64,000 bases of DNA from Woronichinia naegeliana WA131 (GTDB lineage Bacteria; Cyanobacteriota; Cyanobacteriia; Cyanobacteriales; Microcystaceae): NCBI GenBank assembly GCA_025370055.1, contig CP073041.1, forward strand, positions 4,244,272 through 4,308,271, given 5' to 3'. The notes under the pieces are model-generated. The model saw only the letters and a program-made list of their open reading frames with translations. It was not told the DNA's origin and made no database searches. Of the stretch, positions 1 through 9,709 are shown in pieces. Position numbers and translations under genes: made by a program. Numbering within the stretch: the first letter of the stretch is position 1; the number at the start of each line of letters is the position of its first letter.

Positions 1-703
1 GAATAAAAGTAAGAATTAACGATAATCCTAATAAAGTGGCTACGGTTGCTTGGCCAATATAATAATTTTGAAAACTGCGTCGCAAACTTTGCCGAATCCG
101 ATGTCGCCAAGGTCGAGGAAACCACTGGAAAATACCATCCCAAAAACTTTTTCCCCGCAACAATAAATAAACCGCAATAATGATAATTAAACCCGCTTCA
201 AAAATACCACCAGCGGCCCCAATAAAAAAGCCTAATACTTGCCCAACAATGGACTGTAACTGTTCTGGTAGTTTCTCCGATAATTTATTTGCCAATTGGC
301 TTAAATCGGTTGGTAATTGCCATTGTACAGACCAATCATGTAGGGCTTTTAAGTGATGACTGCTAGAGGCTCCCCATTGGGGCAGACTTTGTAACAATTG
401 ATTAATTTGAGTGGCTAATAAGGGAATAACTGTAATTGCAATTAATCCTAATAAAATAAAGGCAACAGATAAGACTAAAATAACGGCTTGTAATAGCTGA
501 ATACGAGGATGACGTTGCAACCAGCGCACAGGATAACCTAAGATAAAAGCAATCAAATTAGCAATTACAAAAATGCGAATTGGAGCTTGGAAATAGTCAA
601 TAATGAGGGTTAAAACCCAACCATTTAAAACCATCAAGGGTAATGCCAACCCCCAAACAATAATCTGTTGTCCTTTTGGTGGCAGCCCCTTAAGTTTAAT
701 CAT
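1..703 (-). CDS. AI-2E family transporter (PerM/UPF0118), 3' end cut by window edge
   Basis: The frame opens with ATG at 703 on the minus strand and stays open for 234 codons to the window edge, so the C-terminus is missing. The visible part has two hydrophobic segments near the N-terminus, a soluble amphipathic stretch of about 80 residues with repeated leucines, then further membrane segments. This is the usual layout of the AI-2E/PerM family, whose members are polytopic membrane proteins linked to export of signal molecules or ions. The real substrate cannot be told from sequence. It lies 43 bases downstream of the UPF0104 gene on the same strand and may be the third gene of a queF-led transcription unit. 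Confidence 0.75.
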   Translation of the reverse strand, partial: MIKLKGLPPKGQQIIVWGLALPLMVLNGWVLTLIIDYFQAPIRIFVIANLIAFILGYPVRWLQRHPRIQLLQAVILVLSVAFILLGLIAITVIPLLATQINQLLQSLPQWGASSSHHLKALHDWSVQWQLPTDLSQLANKLSEKLPEQLQSIVGQVLGFFIGAAGGIFEAGLIIIIAVYLLLRGKSFWDGIFQWFPRPWRHRIRQSLRRSFQNYYIGQATVATLLGLSLILTFI

Positions 704-746
704 GGTTCTTAATCATTATGCCCTGTTATAAATAGTAAGATTTAAT

Positions 747-1700
747 TTAGGAATGCAATTTTGCTTGAACTTGTCGGAAACCTTCATAGAAGCCAAGGCT
801 TAGGGTTGCTAACAAAAGAGGTATCCAAAAATAAATGACTCGATAAGCTAATAATGTTCCCAACAGTTGTACGGAGGAAAAAAGGGGGGTTAAACTCAAT
901 AAAATGACTGTTTCAAAGATGCCTAGTCCTCCTGGTACATTACTAATTAATCCAACAATTTGAGCCAATAAATAAATACCAAAAAAGCCAGGATAACTGA
1001 GGGAGGAATGGTTCGGTAAAAGAATATAAAGAATGGCCGCGGCTAGTCCCCAATCGATCGCCGTAATGATAATTTGCCAAAGGGAAAGATAAAGTGGAAC
1101 ATGGGGTAAACGCCATTTCCCAATTTGGAGCGATTGACGGCTTAAAAGACTTAACCAGAGATAAGCTAAAGTAAGAGTTAAGAAAATAAATCCTAAAGGA
1201 TGGGCTGAAGCAAAAGGCAGCCGCAGAAAGGAGGGAACCTGTAGGGGATCAATGAGGAACGTAATCCCACCCACCGTCAATAAACCTAGCCAAAAACTGA
1301 GATTACAAAAGGCAATAATACTAGCAATTGTACGATTGGAGAGACCCCATTGGCTATAAAAACGATAGCGAATAGCACTACTACTGAGTAAGGCTAATCC
1401 CACACTATTGCTAATGGCATAGCTCACAAATCCCACAAATCCTGTTTTGAGATAGGGTAAAGATTCTCCCACATAAGTTATTGCCAGGGTGTCATAGGCC
1501 GTTAGGAAAATATAATTAATTACCATCAGCACGCCTGCCCCTAACAGATGTTTGCGAGGAATATTTTGGAGACTTGTTAAAACATTTTGCCAGCCGTAGC
1601 GATGTAATTCCTGATGAATGGCCCAAAGGGAAAGACCAAACAATAATAATCCTAATAAAGCTGGCGCGAAACGTTTTAAGGCTTGCCATTGATTCGTCAT
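747..1700 (-). CDS. UPF0104 / lysylphosphatidylglycerol synthase TM-region family membrane protein
   Basis: A 317-residue polytopic protein with about eight hydrophobic segments and the family's typical glycine-rich stretch 'NVPGGLGIFE' near residue 260. It resembles the flippase half of MprF (PF03706) without the aminoacyl-transferase domain. Cyanobacterial stand-alone members have no settled function; lipid translocation is a family-level guess. I chose the ATG at 1700. An in-frame TTG at 1712 overlaps the queF stop and would add four residues. No clear Shine-Dalgarno sequence precedes either. The short distance to queF suggests co-transcription. Confidence 0.7.
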   Translation of the reverse strand: MTNQWQALKRFAPALLGLLLFGLSLWAIHQELHRYGWQNVLTSLQNIPRKHLLGAGVLMVINYIFLTAYDTLAITYVGESLPYLKTGFVGFVSYAISNSVGLALLSSSAIRYRFYSQWGLSNRTIASIIAFCNLSFWLGLLTVGGITFLIDPLQVPSFLRLPFASAHPLGFIFLTLTLAYLWLSLLSRQSLQIGKWRLPHVPLYLSLWQIIITAIDWGLAAAILYILLPNHSSLSYPGFFGIYLLAQIVGLISNVPGGLGIFETVILLSLTPLFSSVQLLGTLLAYRVIYFWIPLLLATLSLGFYEGFRQVQAKLHS

Positions 1701-1708
1701 TGGTCTTA

Positions 1709-2149
1709 TCAAGAAGCTGTTTCCAAGGAATTTAGACTGGCTTTTTCCTGTTGAACTTCAATGACTGTATGCACATTTCCCCTTGGACTAAAGTCTGCTT
1801 TGATTTTGACAAATAGAGGATTGCAGGCCGCGACAAAATCATCTAGGATCACATTGACAACCTCTTCATGGGAAATACAGCGATCGCGGTAATGATTAAT
1901 ATAAAGTTTCAGAGCCTTTAACTCGACAACCGTTTGATCTGGACAGTAGGTGATATTAATGGTGGCAAAATCAGGATAGCCCGAAAAAGGACATTTACAG
2001 GTAAATTCGGGCAGGGTAATATGGACATCATAGCGACGGCCAACCCTCGGATTCGGAAAGGTAATTAATTGTCCAGACTCAATCAGACGTTCACCATACT
2101 TAACTTCAGTACTATTTACGTTCGTAGGCAGATTTGAGACTTCATTCAT
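1709..2149 (-). CDS. queF: NADPH-dependent 7-cyano-7-deazaguanine reductase (preQ0 reductase)
   Basis: A 146-residue type I (YkvM-like) QueF. The enzyme reduces the nitrile of preQ0 to the amine of preQ1 in queuosine tRNA modification, in the cytoplasm. The active-site block CKCPFSGYPDFA sits at residues 51-62, giving nucleophile Cys53 and general acid Asp60. The substrate-binding motif VELKALKLY follows at 75-83, and the NADPH-side glutamate/histidine region 'SHEEVVN' at about 93-99. The length is normal for the family. It appears to be the first gene of a minus-strand unit with the UPF0104 and AI-2E genes. Confidence 0.95.
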   Translation of the reverse strand: MNEVSNLPTNVNSTEVKYGERLIESGQLITFPNPRVGRRYDVHITLPEFTCKCPFSGYPDFATINITYCPDQTVVELKALKLYINHYRDRCISHEEVVNVILDDFVAACNPLFVKIKADFSPRGNVHTVIEVQQEKASLNSLETAS

Positions 2150-2253
2150 GGAAAATAGATTTAATGACCGTTAACAATCCTTCTATTATGGCAAAAGATT
2201 ACCCTCTCCTATCTCCAGTTCTCGCAAACTGATTGCTTGTCCTCTAAGCTATA

Positions 2254-3380
2254 CTGAACACGGTCACAAGTTGCGAATTTTAAAAATAAGAGATAATATA
2301 GTAAAAATAGAAAAAGTAGTCAAGAGGCTGAGAAATGATTAAGTTAGAATTTACGGAAGAAGACAAAAGACTGTTGTCTTACGGTCGGTTTAATCACCCG
2401 CATCCTAGAGTACAGCTAAAGATGGAAGTTTTATGGTTAAAAAGTCAGGGATTATCTCATCAAAAAATTGCTCAATTCGCAGGAGTTTCAGTAAATACGG
2501 TGACAAGCTATATCCGTGATTATCAAGAGGGCGGGATAGAAAAACTAAAAGAAATAAAATTTAATCGCCCGAAAAGCGAGTTAACAGAGCATCAAGGGAC
2601 AATTGAGGCATATTTTGAGTCAAATCCACCAGCAAGAATAAATGAAGCAGTAAAAAGAATAGAAGAATTAACGGGAATAAAAAGAAGTCCAACGCAAGTC
2701 AGAAAATTTTTAAAGTCAATAGGAATGAGGTGTCTAAAGGTGGGAACAATTCCATCAAAAGCAGATGTAGAAGCTCAGGATAGCTATAGGAAAAAAGAGC
2801 TAGAACCAAGGCTAGAAGAGGCAAAAGCAGGAAAAAGGGCAGTTTTCTTTGTAGATGCCTCTGATTTTGTAATGGGAGCATTTGTAAATTTTATATGGTG
2901 CTTCAAAAGGATTTTTATTAAGTCACCATCAGGGAGAAAACGTTTTAATGTGTTAGGAGCATTAAATGCAATTACCCATGAAGTAATTATGGTAACGAAC
3001 AGTTCTTATATTACGGGAACTCAGGTTTGTGAACTCCTAGAAAAGATAGCAGAATTAGGACTATTAATACCGATTACGTTGGTATTAGACAATGCTCGTT
3101 ATCAAAAATGCCGAATTGTGCAGGAGTTGGCAGAATCATTAGGAATAGAGTTACTGTACTTACCTCCTTATTCTCCTAACTTGAATTTAATTGAAAGACT
3201 GTGGAAGTTTGTGAAGAAGAAGTGTTTATACGCAAAATATTATGAAGATTTTACGCAGTTTTCTGCAGCAATTTCAGGATGTCTTGAAGATGCTAACGTA
3301 AAATATAAGGAGGAGCTTGATTCTTTGCTCACCTTACGATTTCAACGCTTTGATAAATCTCAGATTATGAACGTTTGAAG
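2254..3380 (+). mobile_element. IS630-family insertion sequence, apparently complete
   Basis: A 1127-bp element bounded by TA at 2252-2253 and 3381-3382, the target dinucleotide of the IS630/Tc1-mariner group. The ends form an imperfect inverted repeat: left begins CTGAACACGGTCACAAG, and the reverse complement of the right begins CTTCAAACGTTCATAAT. The left side is the queF upstream region. The right side is an IS1634-like transposase fragment whose 5' part is absent. Confidence 0.75.
2335..3378 (+). CDS. IS630-family transposase
   Basis: A 347-residue DDE transposase that looks intact. An N-terminal helix-turn-helix region (about 30-65, 'SHQKIAQFAGVSVNTVTSYI') is followed by a winged-helix linker and the catalytic domain. 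The likely catalytic triad is Asp174 ('FFVDASDF'), Asp252 ('LVLDNARYQ') and Glu287 ('PNLNLIERLW'). The 34-residue gap between the last two fits the D34E signature of IS630. The 'YLPPYSPNLN' block before the glutamate is diagnostic. The stop codon lies almost at the right end of the element, as is usual for the family. Confidence 0.92.
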   Translation: MIKLEFTEEDKRLLSYGRFNHPHPRVQLKMEVLWLKSQGLSHQKIAQFAGVSVNTVTSYIRDYQEGGIEKLKEIKFNRPKSELTEHQGTIEAYFESNPPARINEAVKRIEELTGIKRSPTQVRKFLKSIGMRCLKVGTIPSKADVEAQDSYRKKELEPRLEEAKAGKRAVFFVDASDFVMGAFVNFIWCFKRIFIKSPSGRKRFNVLGALNAITHEVIMVTNSSYITGTQVCELLEKIAELGLLIPITLVLDNARYQKCRIVQELAESLGIELLYLPPYSPNLNLIERLWKFVKKKCLYAKYYEDFTQFSAAISGCLEDANVKYKEELDSLLTLRFQRFDKSQIMNV

Positions 3381-3382
3381 TA

Positions 3383-3979
3383 TATCATCAACTCAGTCAA
3401 GTTGAGGTTCAGACTATTCCTTACTATGCCAAGGGAGGAAGACCGAAACAAGGGGCTACCCCTCTCGGTTTTCATTACCGCTTAACTGGGCAATTAAGCC
3501 TTGATTCCTCTTGCTTGGAAGCCGCATCTAAACGGGCTGGACGTTTTATTTTAGCTACTAATGTTCTTGATTCTCAGGTTTTGAGTCCCGACCAGATGTT
3601 GGCTGAATATAAGGCTCAACAAAACACCGAGCGCGGCTTTCGCTTTCTCAAAGACCCTTTCTTTTTTGCCTCTGCTCTTTTTCTCAAGAATCCTCAACGC
3701 ATTATGGCTTTGATGATGATTATGGTTGTCTCTTTATTGGTTTATACTTTGGCACAACGTCGCCTACGACAGGCTTTGGCTCTTGCCCATCAGACTATTC
3801 CTAATCAAAAGGGTAAACCGACCGCCATTCCCACTCTGCTTTGGGTCTTTCAGTCTTTTCTGTTTATCCGTTGGTTAGAGATTGACGGCATTCAAACTAT
3901 CGTTAATTTGACCTCCAAACACAAACATATTCTTTCCTTTCTTGGCTCTTCATGTCAAAAGTACTACTTTGTCTCTTGA
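3383..3979 (+). pseudogene. IS1634-like (IS4 superfamily) transposase, 3' fragment
   Basis: An open frame runs without a start from the IS630 right junction to the stop at 3979, about 198 codons. It contains the C-terminal catalytic part of an IS1634-type transposase: a 'YKAQQNTERGFRFLKDPFF' segment (the YREK-like glutamate region) followed by a hydrophobic stretch and a tail with basic residues. The N-terminal half and its Asp residues are missing. The probable right end of the element is the CGGAATGTGGG at 3988-3998, whose reverse complement matches the termini of the small element at 8631-8896. A further short coding-like stretch runs to about 4060, but I do not recognise it. Confidence 0.7.
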
Positions 3980-4065
3980 CTTACCTGCGGAATGTGGGAT
4001 TCACGACGGCTGAGGCTCGTATCCGTCTCCATTGGTGTCAACTTAAGCCAAAAGCCTTACTAAAT

Positions 4066-4725
4066 AGGGCTTGCTGAAAAAAGCTGAAACCTTTACGGAG
4101 AAAAATAGTAGGCGAATTAAGAACCGCTAGAATGCACGAAAATAGGGTAGAATGCCTCAAAACCATTGCATTAAGAAGAGAGAAAGCAGATGTACCGAAA
4201 GCGACAGTACTCAATTGAAACACCAGAAAACTTGAAAAATCTGTTCGGCGGGCAGTTAGACGAAGAAAATCGTTGGATAGAAATGTCAAAAATGATTCCC
4301 TGGGAAGAATATGAGGAAGAATATGCAAAAAACTTCACAGAAAAAAAAGGAGCCCCAGCCAAATCATTTAGAATGGCATTAGGAGCATTAATTATCAAAG
4401 AAATTTCAGGAAAAAGTGACAGAGAAACAGTAGAACAAATAAAAGAGAACCCTTATTTACAGTACTTTATAGGAATGGAAAGCTATAGTAGCAAAGAAGC
4501 ATTTAATGCGTCAATGATGGTTCATTTTCGTAAAAAAATAGGAATGGAATTAATAAATAAAATTAATAAAGAAATAGAAAAAAAGCGACGGGTGTAGCGT
4601 CAGAAAAAAAAGAAAATGAAGGAAAGTTATTGTTAGATGCGACTTGTACACCAGCAGATATAAAATATCCAACGGATATAGGAATATTGAATGATGCCAG
4701 AGAAAAAACAGAAAAAATAATAGAT
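4066..4725 (+). mobile_element. IS5/IS1182-type element, copy 1, 3'-truncated
   Basis: The left terminal repeat AGGGCTTGCTGAAAAA begins at 4066, preceded by AAAT (a possible 4-bp target duplicate). The copy follows the full elements further on for about 660 bp, then stops at 4725-4726, where the IS701-like end begins. Its right end is not in this position. Confidence 0.85.
4190..4725 (+). pseudogene. IS5/IS1182-type transposase, N-terminal fragment with frameshift (copy 1)
   Basis: The first frame (4190-4597) encodes a DUF772-type N-terminal transposase domain starting MYRKRQYSIETPEN and ends early, after 135 residues. An A tract at about 4578-4584 has 7 A rather than the 8 A needed to read on. 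The other frame continues as 'LLLDATCTPADIKYPTD', which holds the first catalytic Asp region, until the element is cut at 4725. The gene is therefore broken twice, by frameshift and by truncation. Confidence 0.85.
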
Positions 4726-6159
4726 AACTGGACAGTGGGAAGTTCTCGAGGCGTGTAAGTGGAGAAAAGAAAATCGGACATCCGATACAAAAGAGTGCCG
4801 TTATGTCCGAAACTGGCTGATATAAGAAAATCGATAGCCAGTGCTATCTATCAATTATGCAACTATGTCAGCGACTAGAGCAAATCCTCAATAATCTCCG
4901 TCCAGCCTTTAGCCGAGAAGCAACGTTCCAATGGTTTATCCTGTTAGTCTGGGGAGTAGTGCTCAACAGCCAACCCAGCGCAATAACTAGCTATGTCAAT
5001 GCCATTGGCTGAACAGAGAGCTACTACAATCAGGCTCTACATTGGTTTGATTCCAAGGCGTTTAGGGTCGAAGGACTAACTTTACAATGGTCAAAGTGGC
5101 TAAGTCAGCATGAAAGTCTATACAGAATTAAAGGGAAACGGGTGTATGTGGGTGATGGCATCAAAGTGGGGAAAGAAGGACGCAAGATGCCAGGTGTAAA
5201 ACGACTACACCAAGAATCGGAAGATGTGTCCAAGCCAGAGTGGATAAGGGGTCATTACTTCAATGCCTTGAGTATTTTGGTGGGAGTAGGGAAAGCCTGC
5301 TTTGCCTTGCCCTTAGTGTTGCGGCTAGACGATGGCATCAAGTCCAAAGCAACCGAGAAGGGGGAGGGAAAAGGCAAAAAAAAGGTGAAGACGAGCCTGG
5401 TGACAAAAATGGCTGACCTTTGTGTTACTTACGCAGAGGCAGGGAGTTATGTAATTTTGGATGCTTATTTTGCTTGCGAACCAGTGCTCAAAAGTTTTCG
5501 CCAGAACGCCTTGCATCTAATCACAAGAGTGCGTTGCTCCACCGTCGCCTATGCCCCCTTTTGTTCCGTGCCGACGCTGACGGGGAGAGGACGACCACGG
5601 ATTTGGGGGAGTTCGATAAAACTAGAAAAGCTGTTCGCTCTGGCGGCGGACTTTCCGACAGCTAAAGTCTGGCTCTATGGTCAACAAGTCACGGTTTCTT
5701 ATCAGTGCTTTGAGTTCCACTGGGATAGTCCCCATCAGCTCGTCAAGTTTGTTCTGACCCAATTGCCTAACGGACGACGACTGATTCTGCTTTCTACTGA
5801 TCTCTGTTTGACTGGACCTGAGATTATTGCCGCTTACGGTCTCCGATTTAAGATTGAAGTCACTTTTCGTCAATTAGTCCATCTTTTGGGCAGCTTTGCC
5901 TATCGTTTTTGGCTTAAGAGTCTTCCTACTTTACCTACCTGGCCCAGCAATCTTATCCTCAGTGACTATCCACAAGCTGTTCAGACTCAGATTTTAAACA
6001 AGGTAGAAGCCTTTGAGCGTTTTGTTAACCTTAATGCCATTGCTTTAGGGCTACTTCAAATTCTCGCCTTAGAGTTACCCCAGGGGATTTGGGCTAATTT
6101 TCCTCGATGGTTTCGGACATTACCATCCCATGGCTACCCTAGTGAACGGATTGCTCAAC

Positions 6160-7761
6160 CTGACTTTTCCCGTTAAGTCCAAAATCCAGCAATGCAAACT
6201 TCTAGAGGCTTTATCTGGCAAGGGTTTGAGTAATGATTCTCTTGACAGGAAAAAAATATTCTGAAGCCATCATCCCGCTTATCGTTCAAATTTCAAAAAC
6301 AAAGGATGAAGGGAGTATGAGACTGTAAAATGGAGAAAATCTTAAAGGGCAGGTCAAAAAATGTTGGAATGGTGGACAAAAAACTTTGCCAGTTGTGAAT
6401 TGGGAGACGAGAGGCTAAACAATCGTGCCTTCTCGATTGGGAAAAAGTTAAGTGAGGGGTTTGGAAAAGCCTTATCAGAAGTGTTTAAGGGAGGAAACGA
6501 GTTAAAGAGGGCCTATGAATTTTTGGGAATCCGAAAACAGACTTTGTCAAGATAATAGAGCCGCACTGTGAAATGACAACTGCCGCCGTAGAAGAATATA
6601 AGATAATGCTATCAGTCGGAGATACGACCTTCTTAGATTATCGCAATATCAAGGAAAAAAGGGAAGGGTATGGGCCGACTGGAAAAGGAGGGAATGGATT
6701 AATACTGCATAGTGCTTTAGCAATTGAGCCAGAAAAAGGACAAGTATTAGGTTTATTATGGCAAAAACTGTGGAATAGGGAGGTAAAAGAAAAGCCCCCA
6801 ACAGATGAAACGGCGAAGCAGAAAAAAGAAAGACAGAAAGAACAAAGAAAAGCAGCTCGTCAAAGACCATTTGAGGAAAAAGAATCCTACAAATGGGTAG
6901 AGGCTCTAAACACCTGTGAGAAACAGGTAGAAAGTTCAACGAGGGTAATTCATGTATTTGACAGAGAAGGAGATGTTTCAGAAGTCTTTGACTCAGTGCG
7001 TCAACTCAAGCATACAGGAGTGCTGGTCAGAGCGTCTCATAATCGTAGTTTAGACAAAAATAGTGAACGACTTTGGCAACATTTGGAATCAGAACCGATT
7101 CGTTTTCATCAAGAAATCGAGATTCCGAGTACAGGAAAAAGAAAAGCACGGAAGGTTAAGCTTGCCGTCCGATTTTGCTCAGTTAATCTACGAACTCCCT
7201 ATCGTTTTGATAATCGTGACCCGTTGAATGTCTATGCTGTTTATGCGACAGAAATCGATTGTCCCGAAGGCGAAACTCCTTTATCTTGGATGCTTCTGAC
7301 TACAGAAGTTGTTGAGACTATTGAGATGGCTGTCACTATTCTTCGTTGGTACACCTACCGATGGCGGGTTGAAGAATTTCATAAAGTCCTTAAGTCTGGT
7401 TGTCAGAGTGAGCGTTATCGACTTGCCTCTGATGGAATGAAAACTCTTTTGGGTTTTTTAAGTGTCATTGCTGTTGAACTTTTACACGTTACTTATCTTC
7501 ATCGTACCCAGCCCGATGCTCTCGCGATTGAAATTCTTAATCCTCTTCAACTTCAGGTGTTAAAAGCAGCCGCCTCTCAAAAACTTCCCCCTATTTTGAC
7601 TGTTGCTTGGGCTGTCGAGTCTGTTGCTTTTCTTGGTGGTTATCTTGAACATCGTCGTAAAACTCCTCTCGGTATCCAAGTCCTTTGGCGCGGTTGGTTG
7701 AAGTTGCATGACCTTTGCCAAGGCTGGCAGCTTGCAATCCGCACTTAACGGGAAAAGTCAG
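6160..7761 (+). mobile_element. Tn5/IS50-like IS4-family insertion sequence
   Basis: A 1602-bp element with perfect 19-bp inverted ends, CTGACTTTTCCCGTTAAGT. This has the same length, the same CTGACT start and the same AAGT finish as Tn5 outside ends. It is flanked by a 10-bp direct repeat, attgctcaac, at 6150-6159 and 7762-7771, which shows clean insertion into the IS701-like transposase gene. Confidence 0.9.
6361..7748 (+). pseudogene. Tn5-like IS4-family transposase, single frameshift
   Basis: The N-terminal 64 residues start 'MLEWWTKNFASCELGDERLN', the typical IS50 family opening. The frame is lost near 6530, where one base appears missing in GGAATCCG. The rest reads in the next frame from 'NPKTDFVKIIEPHCEMTTA' through 'SVGDTTFLDY' (first Asp), 'HVFDREGDV' (second Asp) and the YREK box 'YTYRWRVEEFHKVLKSGC' to the stop at 7748. 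Repaired, it would be about 462 residues, the usual size for Tn5-type transposases. A sequencing error is possible but cannot be judged here. Confidence 0.85.
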
Positions 7762-7955
7762 ATTGCTCAACTAGCCCTTCAACATCAAGCCCAAATGATT
7801 TTTCCTCAAAGTCCACCCAGTCTGCTTTTGCCTAAATTCCTTACCGCTAAACTTGCCTCTTCCTCAAGCCCTGATATGCTTACTTTCGTCGCATAGTCAT
7901 TACCTTATCTGGCATCCATAAACTTCCCACTGTCCAGTTCACAAGAAAAACGACT

Positions 7956-9585
7956 CTACAACTTTTTACTTTTTGTCTTCTGAAGTAGAGTAGAAAGATT
8001 CATTACCAAAAAGTTCATCGCAATTACCGTTTCCGAGGTCTCAGGTAGTTTGGCCATCACTCGACCAAGACTAAATTTCCTCTTTCCCTGTCCGAATTTA
8101 CCCTCAATGGCATTACGCACTCTTTCATCTGAGCGTGCCTCTTTCTTTTTTTCTTTGCTCACCTCTTTCGGCGGTCTTCCCAATCGGGGACCACTCATTC
8201 TTATATCCCTTTCTTTACAATAAGCTCGATTCGCTTTTGTTCGATAGATTTTATCCACATGAACCGATTCCGGATAACATCCTGTTTCCCTTTTATATTC
8301 TTCTATTCGCGCTTGTAAATCTCCCGATTCGTTGTAATTATCCCAACTTAATTTGTCTAAGAAGACAAAGCCATTCACATTACTTGCCGATATTTTAGCT
8401 CCAAACTCTACTGCTTTTCCCGCTTTTCCACGCACTATTGGACGCACGTGAGGTTGGCTTACACTCACAATTCTGTTTTCTACTTTATTTGTCTTTTTTT
8501 CATACATTTCTAACTGTTGCTCATACACTTTTCCTATCGTTACAAGCTCTTCTTGCTCTTTTTTCGTTAGTTTTTCTAACTTTGCTCCCTCTTCTATCAT
8601 TTTTTCTATATGAGACAAGTTTCTTTTTATCCCACATTCCGTACTTGGCAACAAGAATTTTAATTAATACGAACAAGTCTAGATTAGCAGAAGTGCTTCC
8701 CCACAACGGTTTCAGGAATCACAATCTGCTGATCAACAAAAGTACGCCTCTTTATGCAGAACAAAAGCACTGATAAACGCACTACTATAGTCTTTCCTTC
8801 TCCGTCTATATCTAGTTTTGTGATGGCTAATGATGCCTGCATATAGCGTGTAAATTTTAAATTATTTATTTTCTTCTAATTGGTACGGAATATGGGTTTT
8901 ATATATCCTAGTTGTTTTTTTGTTCCTTTTCTTCTTTCTTTTTTTGACACACGACGTTTTTTTGCTATGGCTAAGTACTCTTTTCTTGCCACTTCCCTAT
9001 AAGTCCTCGGCTTTTCTTTCCTTTTCTCTTTTATTTCTTCATACAGCTTATCTATTATTTTTTCTGTTTTTTCTCTGGCATCATTCAATATTCCTATATC
9101 CGTTGGATATTTTATATCTGCTGGTGTACAAGTCGCATCTAACAATAACTTTCCTTCATTTTCTTTTTTTTCTGACGCTACACCCGTCGCTTTTTTTCTA
9201 TTTCTTTATTAATTTTATTTATTAATTCCATTCCTATTTTTTTACGAAAATGAACCATCATTGACGCATTAAATGCTTCTTTGCTACTATAGCTTTCCAT
9301 TCCTATAAAGTACTGTAAATAAGGGTTCTCTTTTATTTGTTCTACTGTTTCTCTGTCACTTTTTCCTGAAATTTCTTTGATAATTAATGCTCCTAATGCC
9401 ATTCTAAATGATTTGGCTGGGGCTCCTTTTTTTTCTGTGAAGTTTTTTGCATATTCTTCCTCATATTCTTCCCAGGGAATCATTTTTGACATTTCTATCC
9501 AACGATTTTCTTCGTCTAACTGCCCGCCGAACAGATTTTTCAAGTTTTCTGGTGTTTCAATTGAGTACTGTTGCTTTCGGTACAT
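7956..9585 (-). pseudogene. IS5/IS1182-type transposase, frameshifted and interrupted (copy 2)
   Basis: The N-terminal domain is at 9178-9585 (135 codons, ending 'EIEKKRRV' because of a 7-A tract). The next frame runs from 'LLLDATCTPADI' to '...KKQLGYIK', where the MITE interrupts it. The remainder begins 'RNLSHIEKMIEEGAKL' at about 8624 and runs to the stop at 7956, including 'GFVFLDKLSWDNYNE', 'VHVDKIYRTKANRAYC' (second Asp) and 'EGKFGQGKRKFSLG' (Glu). It is inactive as written. Confidence 0.85.
8631..8896. mobile_element. 266-bp MITE with IS1634-like termini inside IS5 copy 2
   Basis: The ends are near-perfect inverted repeats, CCCACATTCCGTAC on the left and CCCATATTCCGTAC (complement) on the right. 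The element is flanked by a 6-bp duplicate, ttttat, at 8625-8630 and 8897-8902. Removing it and one duplicate restores exactly the sequence of the other IS5 copies. It has no coding capacity. The CCCACATTCCG core is also the terminal sequence of the IS1634-like remnant at 3988-3998, so that family is the likely mobilising partner. Confidence 0.8.
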
Positions 9586-9709
9586 CTGCTTTCTCTCTTC
9601 TTAATGCAATGGTTTTGAGGCATTCTACCCTATTTTCGTGCATTCTAGCGGTTCTTAATTCGCCTACTATTTTTCTCCGTAAAGGTTTCAGCTTTTTTCA
9701 GCAAGCCCT

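Larger units (their letters stand above)
4857..7896 (+). pseudogene. IS701-like DDE transposase, stop codon and insertion
   Basis: The gene starts at ATG 4857. It has an in-frame TGA at 5010-5012 after 51 codons, then stays open (including the conserved 'YVGDGIKVGKEGRKMPG' Asp-containing block) until the IS4 element at 6160. The reading frame resumes after 7771 with 'LALQHQAQMIFPQSPP' and ends at 7896. The order, an N-terminal helical domain, DGIKVGKE, a YFACEP segment and a late glutamate block, fits an IS701/DDE_5-like transposase. The family assignment is tentative. The gene cannot make a full protein without readthrough and loss of the insertion. Confidence 0.65.
4726..7939 (+). mobile_element. 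IS701-like element, interrupted by a Tn5-like IS
   Basis: The outer ends are inverted repeats: AACTGGACAGTGGGAAGTT at 4726-4744 and its complement ending at 7939. Removing the inserted 6160-7761 element and one 10-bp duplicate leaves about 1.6 kb with a single transposase gene. The flanks carry no matching target duplication: the left is IS5 copy 1 and the right is IS5 copy 2 in the opposite orientation, so the locus has been rearranged. Remnants of the same terminal sequence occur at about 14148-14186 and 48793-48808. Confidence 0.7.
7940..9709 (-). mobile_element. IS5/IS1182-type element, copy 2, 3'-truncated and carrying a MITE
   Basis: Minus-strand copy. Its left terminal repeat is the complement of AGGGCTTGCTGAAAAA, ending at 9709. 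Its 3' end stops at 7940 just after the transposase stop, so about 200 bp of 3' non-coding sequence and the right terminus are lost at the IS701-like junction. A 266-bp element sits within it at 8631-8896. Confidence 0.85.
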
